DNA of 64,000 nucleotides from Ramlibacter ginsenosidimutans (GCF_042678185.1 NZ_JBHUDQ010000017.1); one strand, 5' to 3'; counted from the first letter of the stretch, positions 1-9,201 are shown. The notes: generated from the letters alone by a model not told the origin. Numbers and translations are program-made.

Positions 1-1
1 C

Positions 2-538
2 GCTGCGAAGCGGGCAGCGAAGCGCGCGGCCCGGCCCGCGCCCGCTCCCGCGCCGTCGCACGACGTGCCCCCGACGGAGCCCGCCGGCCTCGACATGCCG
101 CCGCTGGAGATGGACTTCGACACGCCCCCGGCCGCGGCTCCCGCTGCCAAGCCGGCGGCGGCGCCAGCTGCCGCGCCCAAGGGCGAGATGCTGGAGTTCG
201 ACCTGGCCGGCCTGTCGCTGGACCTGCCCGGCGAGGCGCCGGCACCGGCGCCCGCCCCTGCTGCTCCCGCGCCCGCTGCTGCTGCACCGGCACCCGCTGC
301 CGCCGCACCTGCGGCCAAGCCTGCCGTGTCCCTGCCGTCCATGGACCTGGACGTCGCGCCGCCTGCCGCGGCCGGTGGCGAAGCGGAAAGCCCGCTCGCG
401 ACCAAGCTCGCCCTGGCCGAGGAGTTCAACGCGATCGGCGATGCCGACGGCGCCCGCAGCCTCGCCGAGGAAGTGCTGGCCGAAGCGTCGGGCGACCTCA
501 AGTCGCGCGCGCAGCGCCTGCTGGCCGAGATCGGTTAA
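2..538 (+). CDS. fimV: FimV C-terminal region (5' truncated by window edge)
   Basis: The frame is open from the left edge, so only the end of the gene is present. Most of the visible protein is a low-complexity Ala/Pro linker with acidic islands, as in the cytoplasmic part of FimV, a peptidoglycan-binding polar hub for type IV pili and twitching motility. The last ~50 residues, containing LATKLALAEEFNAIGD and ending in RAQRLLAEIG, match the conserved FimV C-terminal cap, a TPR-like helical segment. The fimV-truA-trpF order is common in Burkholderiales and supports the call. The LysM domain and membrane helix lie outside the window. An internal GTG at 65 is not a start. Confidence 0.85.
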   Translation, partial: AAKRAAKRAARPAPAPAPSHDVPPTEPAGLDMPPLEMDFDTPPAAAPAAKPAAAPAAAPKGEMLEFDLAGLSLDLPGEAPAPAPAPAAPAPAAAAPAPAAAAPAAKPAVSLPSMDLDVAPPAAAGGEAESPLATKLALAEEFNAIGDADGARSLAEEVLAEASGDLKSRAQRLLAEIG

Positions 539-564
539 GGTCTTCCCTCCGCCCGCGTCCCCCA

Positions 565-662
565 GTAGGCTGGGGTGACGCGGGAACCGTAGGCTGGGGT
601 GACGCAGGAACCCCAGCATTGCGCGCAGTGCTGGGGTTCGCTTCGCTCACCGCCAGCCTACG
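565..662. repeat. Dispersed palindromic element, family 1, copy 1
   Basis: An imperfect inverted repeat lies between fimV and truA. The outer arms are GTAGGCTGG (589-597) and CCAGCCTAC (653-661). An inner stem pairs AACCCCAGCA with TGCTGGGGTT. The left arm is partly duplicated, since GTAGGCTGGGGTGACGC occurs at both 565 and 589. Related copies lie at 26255 and 39643. It resembles a REP/small MITE-like extragenic palindrome and encodes nothing recognisable. Confidence 0.8.
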
Positions 663-664
663 AT

Positions 665-702
665 CCAAGGCCCTTCCCAGGCGAACCAAGGCCCTTCCCA
701 GG
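665..702 (+). repeat. 17-bp direct repeat abutting the truA start
   Basis: The 17-base unit CCAAGGCCCTTCCCAGG occurs at 665-681 and 686-702 with a 21-base period. The last base of the second unit is the first base of the truA GTG start codon, so the duplication sits where the truA ribosome binding site should be. No purine-rich Shine-Dalgarno is visible here. Confidence 0.7.
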
Positions 703-1484
703 TGAGACTCGCACTCGGCATCAGCTACAACGGCCAGGCCTATGACGGCTGGCAGAGCCAGCCGTCGGGTCGCACCGTGCAGGACCACCTCGAGTCGGCG
801 CTGGAGCGCTTCGCCACGACGCGCATCGCCTCCGTGTGCGCCGGCCGCACCGACGCCGGCGTGCACGGACTCATGCAGGTGGTCCATTTCGATACCGATC
901 TGGAGCGCGAGGACTACTCCTGGGTGCGCGGCACCAACACCTTCCTGCCGCCGGACATCGCGGTGCAATGGGCGCGCCCCGTGCCCGGGGACTTCCATGC
1001 GCGCAACAGCGCCCGCGCGCGCCGCTACGCCTATATCCTGCTCGAGTCGCCCGTGCGCCCCAGCGTGGAGGCGGGCCGCGTCGGGTGGGTGTTCCGCCCG
1101 CTCGATGCCGACGCGATGCGCGCCGCGGCCGCGCACCTGGCCGGGGAACACGACTTCACGTCCTTCCGCGCGTCCTCGTGCCAGTCGCCCACGCCCGTGA
1201 AGACACTTGCCCCCATCCGCATCACGCGCCGCGGGCCCTACTGGCGCTTCGAGTTCGAGGCCAACGCCTTCCTGCACCACATGATCCGCAACCTGATGGG
1301 CTCGCTGATCACCGTCGGCCAGGGACTGAAGCCCCCGGACTGGATGCGCGACGTGCTGGCCGCCAGGAGCCGCGACGCGGCCTCGCCCACCTTCTCCCCC
1401 GACGGCCTCTATTTCCTGGGCCCGGTCTATGAAGCCCGCTGGGGCTTGCCCAGCCACGCCGCTGCGTATGATTGGTTGCCATGA
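702..1484 (+). CDS. truA: tRNA pseudouridine(38-40) synthase TruA
   Basis: Converts uridines 38-40 of the tRNA anticodon arm to pseudouridine. The 260-residue length is normal for TruA. The catalytic aspartate is D51 in GRTDAGVHG, and the N-terminal ALGISYNGQAYDGWQ is the typical opening. HHMIRNLMGSL near residue 195 is the conserved C-terminal core motif. The start is GTG at 702, because no better in-frame start exists and the N-terminus aligns with the family. The stop overlaps the trpF ATG as ATGA, so truA and trpF are probably translationally coupled. Confidence 0.95.
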   Translation: MRLALGISYNGQAYDGWQSQPSGRTVQDHLESALERFATTRIASVCAGRTDAGVHGLMQVVHFDTDLEREDYSWVRGTNTFLPPDIAVQWARPVPGDFHARNSARARRYAYILLESPVRPSVEAGRVGWVFRPLDADAMRAAAAHLAGEHDFTSFRASSCQSPTPVKTLAPIRITRRGPYWRFEFEANAFLHHMIRNLMGSLITVGQGLKPPDWMRDVLAARSRDAASPTFSPDGLYFLGPVYEARWGLPSHAAAYDWLP

Positions 1485-2185
1485 GCTCCGTCCCCGTGCG
1501 CACCCGCGTGAAGATCTGCGGCCTCTCGCGTGAGCAGGACGTGGATGCGGCCGTCGAGGCCGGCGCCGATGCGATCGGACTGGTGCTCTACCCGAAGAGC
1601 CCGCGCTACGTGAGCGCCGCGCGCGCCGCCGAACTCGCGCGCCGGCTGCCGCCCTTCGTCACGCCGGTGCTGCTGTTCGTCAACGAAACGCTGGACAGCG
1701 TGCGCGCGGCCTGCGAGCAGGTGCCCGGCGCAACGCTGCAATTCCACGGCGACGAGACCCCGGCCTTCTGCCGGCAGGCGGCAGGCGCCCGGCCATGGAT
1801 GCGGGCGGCCCGGATTCCCCTGGACGCGGCCCAGCCGTTCGACTTGCTAAAATTCGCATCCGATTTCAGCGAAGCGCAAGCCCTGCTGCTCGACGCCCAC
1901 GTCGAAGGCTACGGCGGCGCCGGACGGACATTTCCTTGGTCACGCCTTCCAACAAGCGCCAGTTGTCACGCCGTTTTGTCTGGTGGGCTCACACCTGCAA
2001 ACGTGGCCGATGGCATCGTGCAAGTGCGGCCGCGTTTCCGGACGCTGGCCGTTGATGTGAGTTCGGGTGTCGAAGCCTCGAAAGGGGTGAAGGACGCCGC
2101 CAAGATCCATCAGTTCGTCGCCGCGGTCCGCGCAGCCGACGAGCACCTTGCAAGGTCCAGCCATGTTCGATTACCAGCAGCCTGA
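1481..2185 (+). CDS. trpF: Phosphoribosylanthranilate isomerase
   Basis: Catalyses the Amadori rearrangement of phosphoribosylanthranilate to CdRP in tryptophan synthesis. It is a single TIM-barrel domain of 234 residues. VKICGL near the N-terminus carries the general-base cysteine, and LLDAHVEGYGGAG carries the general-acid aspartate and the phosphate-binding glycines. I chose ATG 1481 over an in-frame TTG 9 bases upstream because it forms the ATGA overlap with truA and gives the normal N-terminus. The 3' end overlaps trpB by 23 bases. The C-terminal tail (residues ~215-234) is longer than the barrel needs. Confidence 0.93.
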   Translation: MSSVPVRTRVKICGLSREQDVDAAVEAGADAIGLVLYPKSPRYVSAARAAELARRLPPFVTPVLLFVNETLDSVRAACEQVPGATLQFHGDETPAFCRQAAGARPWMRAARIPLDAAQPFDLLKFASDFSEAQALLLDAHVEGYGGAGRTFPWSRLPTSASCHAVLSGGLTPANVADGIVQVRPRFRTLAVDVSSGVEASKGVKDAAKIHQFVAAVRAADEHLARSSHVRLPAA

Positions 2186-3413
2186 CGCCACCGGCCATTT
2201 CGGCCGCTACGGCGGCAGCTTCGTCAGCGAGACACTCACCCACGCGATCGAGGAGTTGCGCGAGGCCTACGCGCATTACCAGCACGACCCCGAGTTCCTG
2301 GCGGAATTCGCGTACGAGCTGAAGCACTTCGTCGGCCGCCCCTCGCCGATCTATCACGCGCAGCGCATGAGCCGCGAACAGGGCGGCGCGCAGATCTACC
2401 TCAAGCGCGAGGACCTGAACCACACCGGCGCGCACAAGATCAACAACGTGATCGGCCAGGCGATGCTCGCGCGCCGCATGGGCAAGCCGCGCGTGATCGC
2501 CGAGACGGGCGCCGGCCAGCACGGCGTGGCCACCGCCACCATCTGCGCGCGCTACGGCCTCGAATGCGTGGTCTACATGGGCAGCAACGACGTCGTCCGG
2601 CAAAGCCCCAACGTCTACCGCATGAACCTGCTGGGCGCGCGCGTCGTGCCGGTGGAGTCCGGCAGCAAGACGCTGAAGGACGCGCTCAACGAAGCGATGC
2701 GCGACTGGGTCACCAACGTCGAGAACACCTTCTACATCATCGGCACGGTTGCGGGCCCGCATCCGTACCCGATGATGGTGCGCGACTTCCAGAGCATCAT
2801 CGGCAAGGAATGCATCGAACAGATGCCGGAGATGGCGGGCCGCCAGCCCGACGCCGTGATCGCCTGCGTGGGCGGCGGCAGCAATGCGATGGGCATCTTC
2901 CATCCGTACATCCCGTTCGAGCAGACGCGCCTGATCGGCGTCGAGGCCGCGGGCGAAGGCCTGGACAGCGGCAAGCACTCGGCTTCGCTGCAGCGCGGCT
3001 CGCCCGGCGTGCTGCATGGCAACCGCACCTACATCCTGCAGGATGCGAACGGCCAGATCATCGAGACGCACAGCGTGAGCGCGGGCCTCGACTATCCCGG
3101 CGTCGGCCCGGAGCACGCGTGGTTGAAGGACACGGGCCGCGCCGAATACGTCGGCATCACGGACAAGGAAGCGCTGGAGGCGTTCCACTACCTGTGCCGT
3201 ACCGAGGGCATCATCCCGGCGCTGGAGTCGAGCCATGCGATCGCGTACGCGATGAATCTCGCGAAGACCATGCGCACCGACCAGCACATCCTGGTGAACC
3301 TCTCGGGTCGTGGCGACAAGGACATCGGCACCGTGGCGGACCTCGCGGGCGTGGAGTTCTACGACCGGCCCTCGATGCGCGGCCTGTCGCTCAAGGGAGG
3401 GCCTAAACAATGA
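2163..3413 (+). CDS. trpB: Tryptophan synthase beta subunit
   Basis: PLP enzyme that condenses indole with L-serine to give tryptophan, working as an alpha2beta2 complex with the trpA product. It has 416 residues. The PLP lysine is K92 in HTGAHKINN, the phosphate-binding loop is CVGGGSNAMG, and LSGRGDKD lies near the C-terminus. ATG 2163 gives the expected MFDYQQPD-type start. An upstream TTG at 2148 is less likely. It starts inside the end of trpF and overlaps trpA as ATGA. Confidence 0.97.
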   Translation: MFDYQQPDATGHFGRYGGSFVSETLTHAIEELREAYAHYQHDPEFLAEFAYELKHFVGRPSPIYHAQRMSREQGGAQIYLKREDLNHTGAHKINNVIGQAMLARRMGKPRVIAETGAGQHGVATATICARYGLECVVYMGSNDVVRQSPNVYRMNLLGARVVPVESGSKTLKDALNEAMRDWVTNVENTFYIIGTVAGPHPYPMMVRDFQSIIGKECIEQMPEMAGRQPDAVIACVGGGSNAMGIFHPYIPFEQTRLIGVEAAGEGLDSGKHSASLQRGSPGVLHGNRTYILQDANGQIIETHSVSAGLDYPGVGPEHAWLKDTGRAEYVGITDKEALEAFHYLCRTEGIIPALESSHAIAYAMNLAKTMRTDQHILVNLSGRGDKDIGTVADLAGVEFYDRPSMRGLSLKGGPKQ

Positions 3414-4225
3414 GCCGCATCCAGCCCACCTTCGAGCGGCTCGCGAAGGAAAAGCGCAAGGCGCTGATCCCGTACCTCACCGCCGGCTTCCCCTTCGCCG
3501 ACATCACGCCGGAGCTGATGCACACGATGGTCGGCGCCGGCGCGGACGTGATCGAGCTGGGCGTGCCCTTCTCCGACCCGATGGCCGACGGCCCCGTGAT
3601 CCAGAAGGCCGGCGAGCAGGCGCTCGCCTTCGGCGTCGGCCTCGCGCAAGTGCTGGCCATGGTCAAGGCCTTCCGCGAGCGCGATGCGAAGACGCCCGTG
3701 GTGCTCATGGGCTACGCCAACCCGGTCGAGCGCTACGAATTCGCCCATGGCGACGCCTCCTTCGCGCGCGACGCGGCCGCTGCCGGCGTCGACGGCGTGC
3801 TGATCGTCGACTATCCGCCCGAGGAGTGCGAGGCCTTTGCCGCGCAACTGAAGACGCAGGGCCTGGACCTGATCTTCCTGCTGGCGCCCACCAGCACAGA
3901 GAAGCGCATCCAGCAGGTCGCCCGCGTCGCGAGCGGCTACGTGTACTACGTGTCGCTCAAGGGCGTGACGGGCGCGGGCCACCTGGACACCGCCGCCGTC
4001 GAAGAAGCCCTGCCGCGCATCCGCAAGCACGTGAAGATTCCCGTGGGCGTCGGCTTCGGCATCCGCGACGCCGCCACAGCCCGCAGCATCGGCCGCGTGG
4101 CGGACGCGGTGGTGATCGGCACCAAGGTCATCCAGGTCGTGGAAGACCAGCCGCGGGAAAACGTCTCGGCGGCGCTGTCCGCCTTCCTGAGCGGCATCCG
4201 CAGCGCGCTAGACTTGAAGGGATGA
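3410..4225 (+). CDS. trpA: Tryptophan synthase alpha subunit
   Basis: Cleaves indole-3-glycerol phosphate to indole, which is channelled to TrpB. It has 271 residues and a TIM-barrel fold. The two catalytic acids fall at E49 and D60 in VIELGVPFSDPMADGP, the same positions as in the well-studied Salmonella enzyme. GFGIRDAATA and the later VIGTKVI form the phosphate site. The ATG overlaps the trpB stop as ATGA, consistent with a stoichiometric complex. Confidence 0.97.
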   Translation: MSRIQPTFERLAKEKRKALIPYLTAGFPFADITPELMHTMVGAGADVIELGVPFSDPMADGPVIQKAGEQALAFGVGLAQVLAMVKAFRERDAKTPVVLMGYANPVERYEFAHGDASFARDAAAAGVDGVLIVDYPPEECEAFAAQLKTQGLDLIFLLAPTSTEKRIQQVARVASGYVYYVSLKGVTGAGHLDTAAVEEALPRIRKHVKIPVGVGFGIRDAATARSIGRVADAVVIGTKVIQVVEDQPRENVSAALSAFLSGIRSALDLKG

Positions 4226-4227
4226 CC

Positions 4228-4312
4228 CACCCCCGAAGCGCCTTCGGCGCCTCCCCCTCAAGGGGGCGCCCCCAGCGGCCCGGCAAAGCCGGTTCCGCGG
4301 CGGCACTGGGTT
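4228..4312. repeat. Cluster of three short palindromes between trpA and accD
   Basis: Three adjacent hairpins are visible: CGCCTTCGGCG, CCCCCTCAAGGGGG and CCGGCAAAGCCGG. This compound element resembles intergenic elements I recall from Comamonadaceae. With no T-run it is not a canonical intrinsic terminator, but it could attenuate transcription or protect the trp mRNA 3' end before accD. Confidence 0.6.
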
Positions 4313-4364
4313 CGGCCGTGCGGCATGAAACGGTGCGGCCATTGAAAACCATCCGGGAGAAGAC

Positions 4365-5237
4365 ATGAGTTGGTTGGAAAAACTGCTGCCCCCGAAGATC
4401 CAGCCCACGGATCCGAACGAGCGGCGCAGCGTGCCGGAAGGGCTGTGGATCAAGTGCCCCAGCTGCGAGACGGTGCTGTACAAGACGGACCTCGAGCAGA
4501 ACCTCAACGTCTGCCCCACCTGCGGCCACCACCACCGCATCGGCGCGCGCGCGCGCCTGAACACCTTCCTCGATGCCGAAGGCCGCTACGAGCTCGGCCA
4601 GGAAGTGTTGCCGGTGGACCCGCTGAAGTTCAAGGACAGCCGCAAGTACCCGGAGCGCCTGAAGGAAGCGATGGAGCACACCGGCGAGACGGATGCGCTG
4701 GTGGTGATGGGCGGCGCGGTGCACAGCATCAACCTGGTCGCCGCCGCGTTCGAGTTCGACTTCATGGGCGGCTCCATGGGCAGCGTGGTGGGCGAGCGCT
4801 TCGTGCGCGGCGTCGAGGCCGCGATCGAACAGAAGGTGCCCTTCCTCTGCTTCACCGCCACCGGCGGCGCGCGCATGCAGGAAGGCCTGCTGTCGCTGAT
4901 GCAGATGGCGAAGACCAACGCCGCGCTCACCCGCCTGGCCAAGAAGGGCCTGCCCTACATCAGCGTGCTGACCGACCCCACCATGGGCGGCGTCAGCGCG
5001 GGCTTCGCATTCGTCGGCGACGTGGTGATCGCCGAACCCAAGGCGCTGATCGGTTTCGCCGGCCCGCGCGTGATCGAGTCCACGGTGCGCGTGAAGCTGC
5101 CGGAAGGCTTCCAGCGGGCGGAGTTCCTGCAGGAAAAAGGCGCCGTCGACTTCATCTGCGACCGCCGCGAACTCCGCAAGACCGTCGCCAGCGTGATGGC
5201 GATGCTCACCCGTCAGGCTGCGGACGCGGTGGAGTAG
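4365..5237 (+). CDS. accD: Acetyl-CoA carboxylase carboxyltransferase subunit beta
   Basis: Beta subunit of the carboxyltransferase that moves carboxyl from biotin-BCCP to acetyl-CoA, making malonyl-CoA for fatty acid synthesis. It has 290 residues. The N-terminal zinc ribbon is intact with C31, C34, C50 and C53 (CPSC and CPTC). The crotonase-like core includes TGGARMQEG and GGVSAGFAFVGD. It lies 139 bases after trpA, with a palindrome cluster between. GGGAGAAGAC before the ATG is a good ribosome binding site. AccD following the trp genes is a familiar proteobacterial order. Confidence 0.97.
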   Translation: MSWLEKLLPPKIQPTDPNERRSVPEGLWIKCPSCETVLYKTDLEQNLNVCPTCGHHHRIGARARLNTFLDAEGRYELGQEVLPVDPLKFKDSRKYPERLKEAMEHTGETDALVVMGGAVHSINLVAAAFEFDFMGGSMGSVVGERFVRGVEAAIEQKVPFLCFTATGGARMQEGLLSLMQMAKTNAALTRLAKKGLPYISVLTDPTMGGVSAGFAFVGDVVIAEPKALIGFAGPRVIESTVRVKLPEGFQRAEFLQEKGAVDFICDRRELRKTVASVMAMLTRQAADAVE

Positions 5238-5278
5238 CTTGGGCTACTGCGGGTTCGGCTTGGGCTACTGCGGGTTCG
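5237..5278 (+). repeat. 21-bp perfect tandem duplication after accD
   Basis: A 21-base unit beginning GCTTGGGCTACTGCGG is present twice without a gap, starting on the last base of the accD stop codon. It looks like a recent slippage duplication beside the family 2 palindrome. Confidence 0.75.
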
Positions 5279-5287
5279 GAGAGTTTT

Positions 5288-5460
5288 GACGCAGAGGACG
5301 CAGAGGTTACGCAGAGGACGCAGAAGGACATCCTTGAGGTGTTCGCGTCCGGGCGAGCACAGCGCCTTGGGCGGACGGCGTGCAATCGCACAGACCACCT
5401 CCATCATTGGACTTCTCTGCGTCCTCTGCGCAACCTTTGCGCCCTCTGCGTTCTCCTGTC
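5288..5460. repeat. Dispersed long inverted repeat, family 2, copy A
   Basis: The left arm (5289-5333) is built from repeats of ACGCAGAGG and ends in GGACATCC. The right arm (5413-5459) is built from the complementary CCTCTGCGT. About 80 bases separate the arms. Copies B and C (29871 and 50038) share the arms but have short centres of 15-17 bases, so this copy carries a larger or captured centre. It is non-coding and lies between accD and the converging yggT gene. Confidence 0.85.
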
Positions 5461-5480
5461 CACTCCCCAACGGGGTGTCC

Positions 5481-6020
5481 TTAGCGGATCAACGCATCCT
5501 GCAAGCTCGCCACGATCATAGCGAGCACTTGCAGCACCACCAGCAGGGCGAGCGGGGAGAGGTCGAAGCCGCCGACCAGCGGGATCACCCGGCGGAAAGG
5601 GCGCAGCAGGGGGGCGGCGAGGCGGTCGATGACGTCGGTCATCGGTGAGTCGGCGTTCACCCACGACAGGACCGCATAGACCACTGTCAGTCCCACAGCG
5701 CCCGAGATCACCAGCCGGATCAGGCCGAAGAAGGCCAGCACGGGCACCACGGCCACGCGGCCCAGGATCAGCGCGATGATCCCGAACTGCGCCAGTTCGA
5801 ACACATAGGCGGCGATCAGGCTCGCGACATCCCAGCGCTTGTAGCCGGGCAGCAGCTTGCGCAGCGGCAGCACGATCCAGTCCGTCAGGGCGAAGACGAA
5901 GCGCCCGACCGGGTTGCCGAAGGGGACGCGTTGCAGCTGCATGTACAGCCGCAGCAGGCAGGCGCCGCCCAGCAGGCCAGCGGCGACGTCGAGCAGGAAA
6001 GACAGGATCTGGAAGAACAT
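5481..6020 (-). CDS. YggT family membrane protein
   Basis: A 179-residue inner-membrane protein made of two similar YggT units. Each has hydrophobic helices followed by a conserved segment: NPVGRFVFALTDWIVLPLRK in the first half, and VNADSPMTDVIDRLAAPLL then PFRRVIP in the second. YggT proteins are tied by context to cell division, osmotic tolerance or membrane-protein assembly, and their biochemical role is not settled. The gene diverges from the LON-domain gene, with 20 bases between the start codons, so the promoters must overlap. Confidence 0.85.
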   Translation of the reverse strand: MFFQILSFLLDVAAGLLGGACLLRLYMQLQRVPFGNPVGRFVFALTDWIVLPLRKLLPGYKRWDVASLIAAYVFELAQFGIIALILGRVAVVPVLAFFGLIRLVISGAVGLTVVYAVLSWVNADSPMTDVIDRLAAPLLRPFRRVIPLVGGFDLSPLALLVVLQVLAMIVASLQDALIR

Positions 6021-6040
6021 GGATCAGGCGCAGTCGTGGG

Positions 6041-6700
6041 ATGATAGCGGCAGCCAATGGAACCGCTGTGCCCGCTGTCCTGACCCTGCAGTCCCTTCCA
6101 CTGTTCCCGCTCGCGGCGGTGCTGTTCCCCGATGGCTTGCTGTCGCTGCGCGTGTTCGAGGTGCGCTACCTGGACATGATCAACAAGTGCCGCAAGGCGG
6201 GTGCCCCCTTCGGGGTGGTCTCGCTGACGCAGGGCAGCGAGGTGCGGCAGCCCGGCATGCAAGAGGCGTTCGCGCAGGTCGGCACCCTGGCCAGCATCGA
6301 GGACTTCGAGCAGCCCCAGCCCGGCCTCATGCTGGTGCGCGCCGTGGGCGCGCAGCGCTTCCGGATCACCTCCAGCGACCAGTTGAAGCACGGCCTGTGG
6401 GTGGCGGACGTCGAACGGCTGCCGGCCGACCTCGCCGTCCCCATTCCCGACGACCTCAAGCCCGCGGCCGACGCGCTCGAGCGCCTGATCCAGTCGCTGC
6501 AGCTCAAGCCCGGCAACCCCGGGCCGATGCCGCTGCAGCCGCCCTGGCGGCTCACGGATTGCGGCTGGGTCGCCAACCGGTGGTGCGAGCTGCTGCCGCT
6601 GCCCGTGGCGCTCAAGCAGCGCCTCATGGAGCTGGACAACCCGCTCGTGCGCCTGGAGCTGGTGAGCGACGTGCTCACCCGCACGGGCATCATGAGCTAG
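6041..6700 (+). CDS. LON substrate-binding-domain protein
   Basis: A 219-residue stand-alone LON N-terminal (PUA-like) domain without the AAA+ or protease domains of Lon. The opening LPLFPLAAVLFPDGLLSLRVF is cut here to its diagnostic core LFPLAAVLFPDG, followed by FEVRYLDM and PFGVVSL. Such proteins are thought to bind or deliver substrates. No enzymatic motif is visible. GTG at 6068 is an alternative start, giving MPAVLTLQSLPLFPL without the nine-residue leader. The gene converges on the DUF4142 gene, with a palindrome between them. Confidence 0.8.
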   Translation: MIAAANGTAVPAVLTLQSLPLFPLAAVLFPDGLLSLRVFEVRYLDMINKCRKAGAPFGVVSLTQGSEVRQPGMQEAFAQVGTLASIEDFEQPQPGLMLVRAVGAQRFRITSSDQLKHGLWVADVERLPADLAVPIPDDLKPAADALERLIQSLQLKPGNPGPMPLQPPWRLTDCGWVANRWCELLPLPVALKQRLMELDNPLVRLELVSDVLTRTGIMS

Positions 6701-6719
6701 CGCTCCCTGCAGGAACGGC

Positions 6720-6741
6720 AAGGGGCGCCGCGGCGCCCCTT
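6720..6741. terminator. Probable bidirectional hairpin terminator
   Basis: A perfect 10-bp stem, AAGGGGCGCC / GGCGCCCCTT, has a 2-base centre and lies between converging genes. AA/TT at the ends gives only a weak U-tract, so efficiency is uncertain. Confidence 0.6.
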
Positions 6742-6760
6742 CGTCATCGCCGGCAGGCGC

Positions 6761-7276
6761 TCAGCCCTTCTTGCCCTTCATTTCCTTGCTGATCTCCTCG
6801 GCGCGGGCCAGGTGCTTCTGCAGCACCGGCAGCGACTTCTCGGCAAACGCCTTGACGTCCGGGTCCTTGCCGTCCTTGGCTTCCTTCTGGAAGTCCTTGA
6901 TGTCGTGCTTGTGGTCCTCGATGCCCTGCTCGTGGATGAAGTTCTTGTCGAAGTCCTTGGCCTTGGCCAGCTTGTCGACCTTCTTCTGCTCCTTCTTGGG
7001 CAGCGTGGACGGGACGGTGACGCCCTTCTTCTGCGCGAGGGCCTGCAGTTCCTGGTTGGCGGCGCTGTGGTCGGTGCTCAGCATGCTGGCGAAGGCCTTC
7101 ACGTCCGCGTTCTGGGCCTTGCTCTCGCCCAGCTTGCCGGCTTCCACCTCCTCCAGGCCACCGGCGGCGGCCTTCTCGATGAACTCGCGGTCCTTCTTGT
7201 CCAGGGATCCGTTGTCGGCGGCGAAGGCCGCGCCCAGGGCGACGGCCAACATGGCGGGAATCAACAATTTCTTCAT
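6761..7276 (-). CDS. DUF4142 secreted protein
   Basis: A 171-residue protein with a clear signal peptide: Lys-Lys, a hydrophobic core, and AFAAD cleavage near residue 20. The rest is a lysine- and acid-rich helical bundle of the DUF4142 type. Landmarks are DREFIEKAA, the conserved STDHSAANQEL and a closing His-containing helix (LPVLQKHLARAEE). DUF4142 proteins are periplasmic, ferritin-like four-helix proteins of unknown function, often linked to envelope stress. GGAAGAG before the ATG is a good ribosome binding site. It is separated by 109 bases from the end of the glycan operon and is probably a separate unit. Confidence 0.85.
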   Translation of the reverse strand: MKKLLIPAMLAVALGAAFAADNGSLDKKDREFIEKAAAGGLEEVEAGKLGESKAQNADVKAFASMLSTDHSAANQELQALAQKKGVTVPSTLPKKEQKKVDKLAKAKDFDKNFIHEQGIEDHKHDIKDFQKEAKDGKDPDVKAFAEKSLPVLQKHLARAEEISKEMKGKKG

Positions 7277-7385
7277 GGCTCTTCCATCAGTGCAGTGTCA
7301 CGGGAAGAAAGTATGCGTGGGCCCGGCGTGCGCGCGTGTCGGCCCGTTCCCCCGCAACTGACGGTGCACGCCTACAAGCTCGGCG

Positions 7386-9201
7386 TCAGCGGGCAGCGGT
7401 GTTCACAGCCTCGTCGCGCGGCGCGTATTCGGGCACCTGCCCACGCAGCCAGATGCGCAGCGGCGCGCCGGCAGGCAAGGCGCCGGCCTGCGCGATCCAG
7501 CGCACGACCGCCTCGATGTCCGGCAGGGTGCCGGTGGTCTTGGCGATGCGCAGCTTCGCGTGCGGGGTGGGCTCCGTGGTCTCGTCGTCGGCGAGCAGTT
7601 CCTCGTAGAGCTTCTCGCCCGGTCGCAGGCCGGTGTAGGTGATGGGCACTTCCTGCTCGGTCTTGCCCGAGAGGCGGATCAGCATGCGCGCGAGCTCCAC
7701 GATCTTCACCGGCTCGCCCATGTCCAGCACGAAGATCTGGCCCGTGCGTCCCATCAGTCCCGCCTGCAGCACCAGCTGCGCCGCCTCGGGGATCGTCATG
7801 AAATAACGAACGATCTCGGGGTGCGTCACCGTCACCGGGCCGCCCCGGTCGATCTGCTGCGTGAACAGCGGCACCACCGAGCCGCTCGAGCCCAGCACGT
7901 TGCCGAAGCGCACGGACACGAATTGCGTGCCGGTCTGCTGCGCGGCCAGCGCCTGCAGCATCAGTTCGGCCAGGCGCTTGCTCGCGCCCATCACGTTGGT
8001 CGGGTTCACCGCCTTGTCGGTGGAGATCAGCACGAAGCGCCTGGCGCCGCAGGCCGAGGCCGCACGCGCCGCGTTCAGCGTGCCCAGCACGTTGGTGCGC
8101 AGCGCCTCGATCTCGTTCAGCTCCTCCATCAGCGGCACGTGCTTGTAGGCCGCCGCATGGAACACCACCGTCGGCCGGTGCTGGCACAGGATGGCGTGCA
8201 CGCGCTCGTACTCGCGCACGTTGGCCGTGTAGTAGGCGGCCTGCATCTGCGGATGCGCGCGGCGCAGCTCCTGTTCGAGCTGGTAGATGCCGTACTCCGA
8301 CACGTCGATGCAGACCAGCCGGCCGACGCCGAAGCGCGCGACCTGCCGGCACAGCTCGGAGCCGATCGACCCGCCCGCGCCGGTGACAGCGACGACCTGG
8401 CCCGAGAACAGGTCGGCCAGGCCCGCCACGTCCAGCGCCACCGGGTCGCGCCCCAGCAGGTCTTCCAGCTCGATGCGTCGCGGCCCCGTGCTCTCGGCCT
8501 TGAGCCATTCGTCCGGCCGGGGCAGCGTGAGCAGCGAGATGTGCGCCTCCGCGGCGACCAGCAGGGCCTGGCGCCGCTCGGGCGAACCGGGCGGGCTCGC
8601 CACCAGCGCCGTGCGCGCATCGGCGGCCTCGCAGACGTCGGCGAGCTCATCCACCGAGCCCAGCACGCGCACTTCCTGCAGGCTGCGCCCGCGCTCGCCG
8701 GCAAGCGGCGACACGATGCCCACGGGGCGCCAGCGCTGCGATCCCTTGAGCGCGCGCAGCGCGCCCGCCGCCTGGTCCAGCGAACCCACCACCACCACCG
8801 GCGTGCCGCCCTGCCCCTGCATGCGGTGCTCCGCGAGCGTGCGCCACGCCGCACGCACGCCCCCAGTGAACAGGAACGCGAGCAGCGGCTGAAGCAGCAG
8901 CACCGAGCGCGGGAAGTCGGCCAGGCGCAGCATCAGCACCACGACCGCCGTGAACACGCCCCCGAGGAACACTCCGCCGGCGAGCTGGCGAAACTCAGGC
9001 AGGCCGATGTAAGTCCAGACCTGCCGATCCACCCGGCGCACCACCAGGCCGGCGGCGAGCCCCAGCACGCACCAGCCGCTCGCGTCGCGCGCCAGCCGCG
9101 CGAATTCCGGCGGGATGTCGAAGTTGAAACGCAGCCAGAACGCGCCCCACCAGGCCGCGAGGCCCAGCGCGAGGTCCAGCGCCAGCAGCGACAGCGCGCT
9201 C

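Noticed and set aside
102..330. Tandem repeat of GCxCCx (Pro-Ala) codons
   Set aside because: This is the low-complexity Ala/Pro linker normal for FimV, not an independent DNA repeat element.
5289..5333. CRISPR-like repetition of ACGCAGAGG units
   Set aside because: The units are short, irregular and mirrored by a complementary arm, with no constant-length spacers and no cas genes nearby. It is an inverted repeat, not an array.
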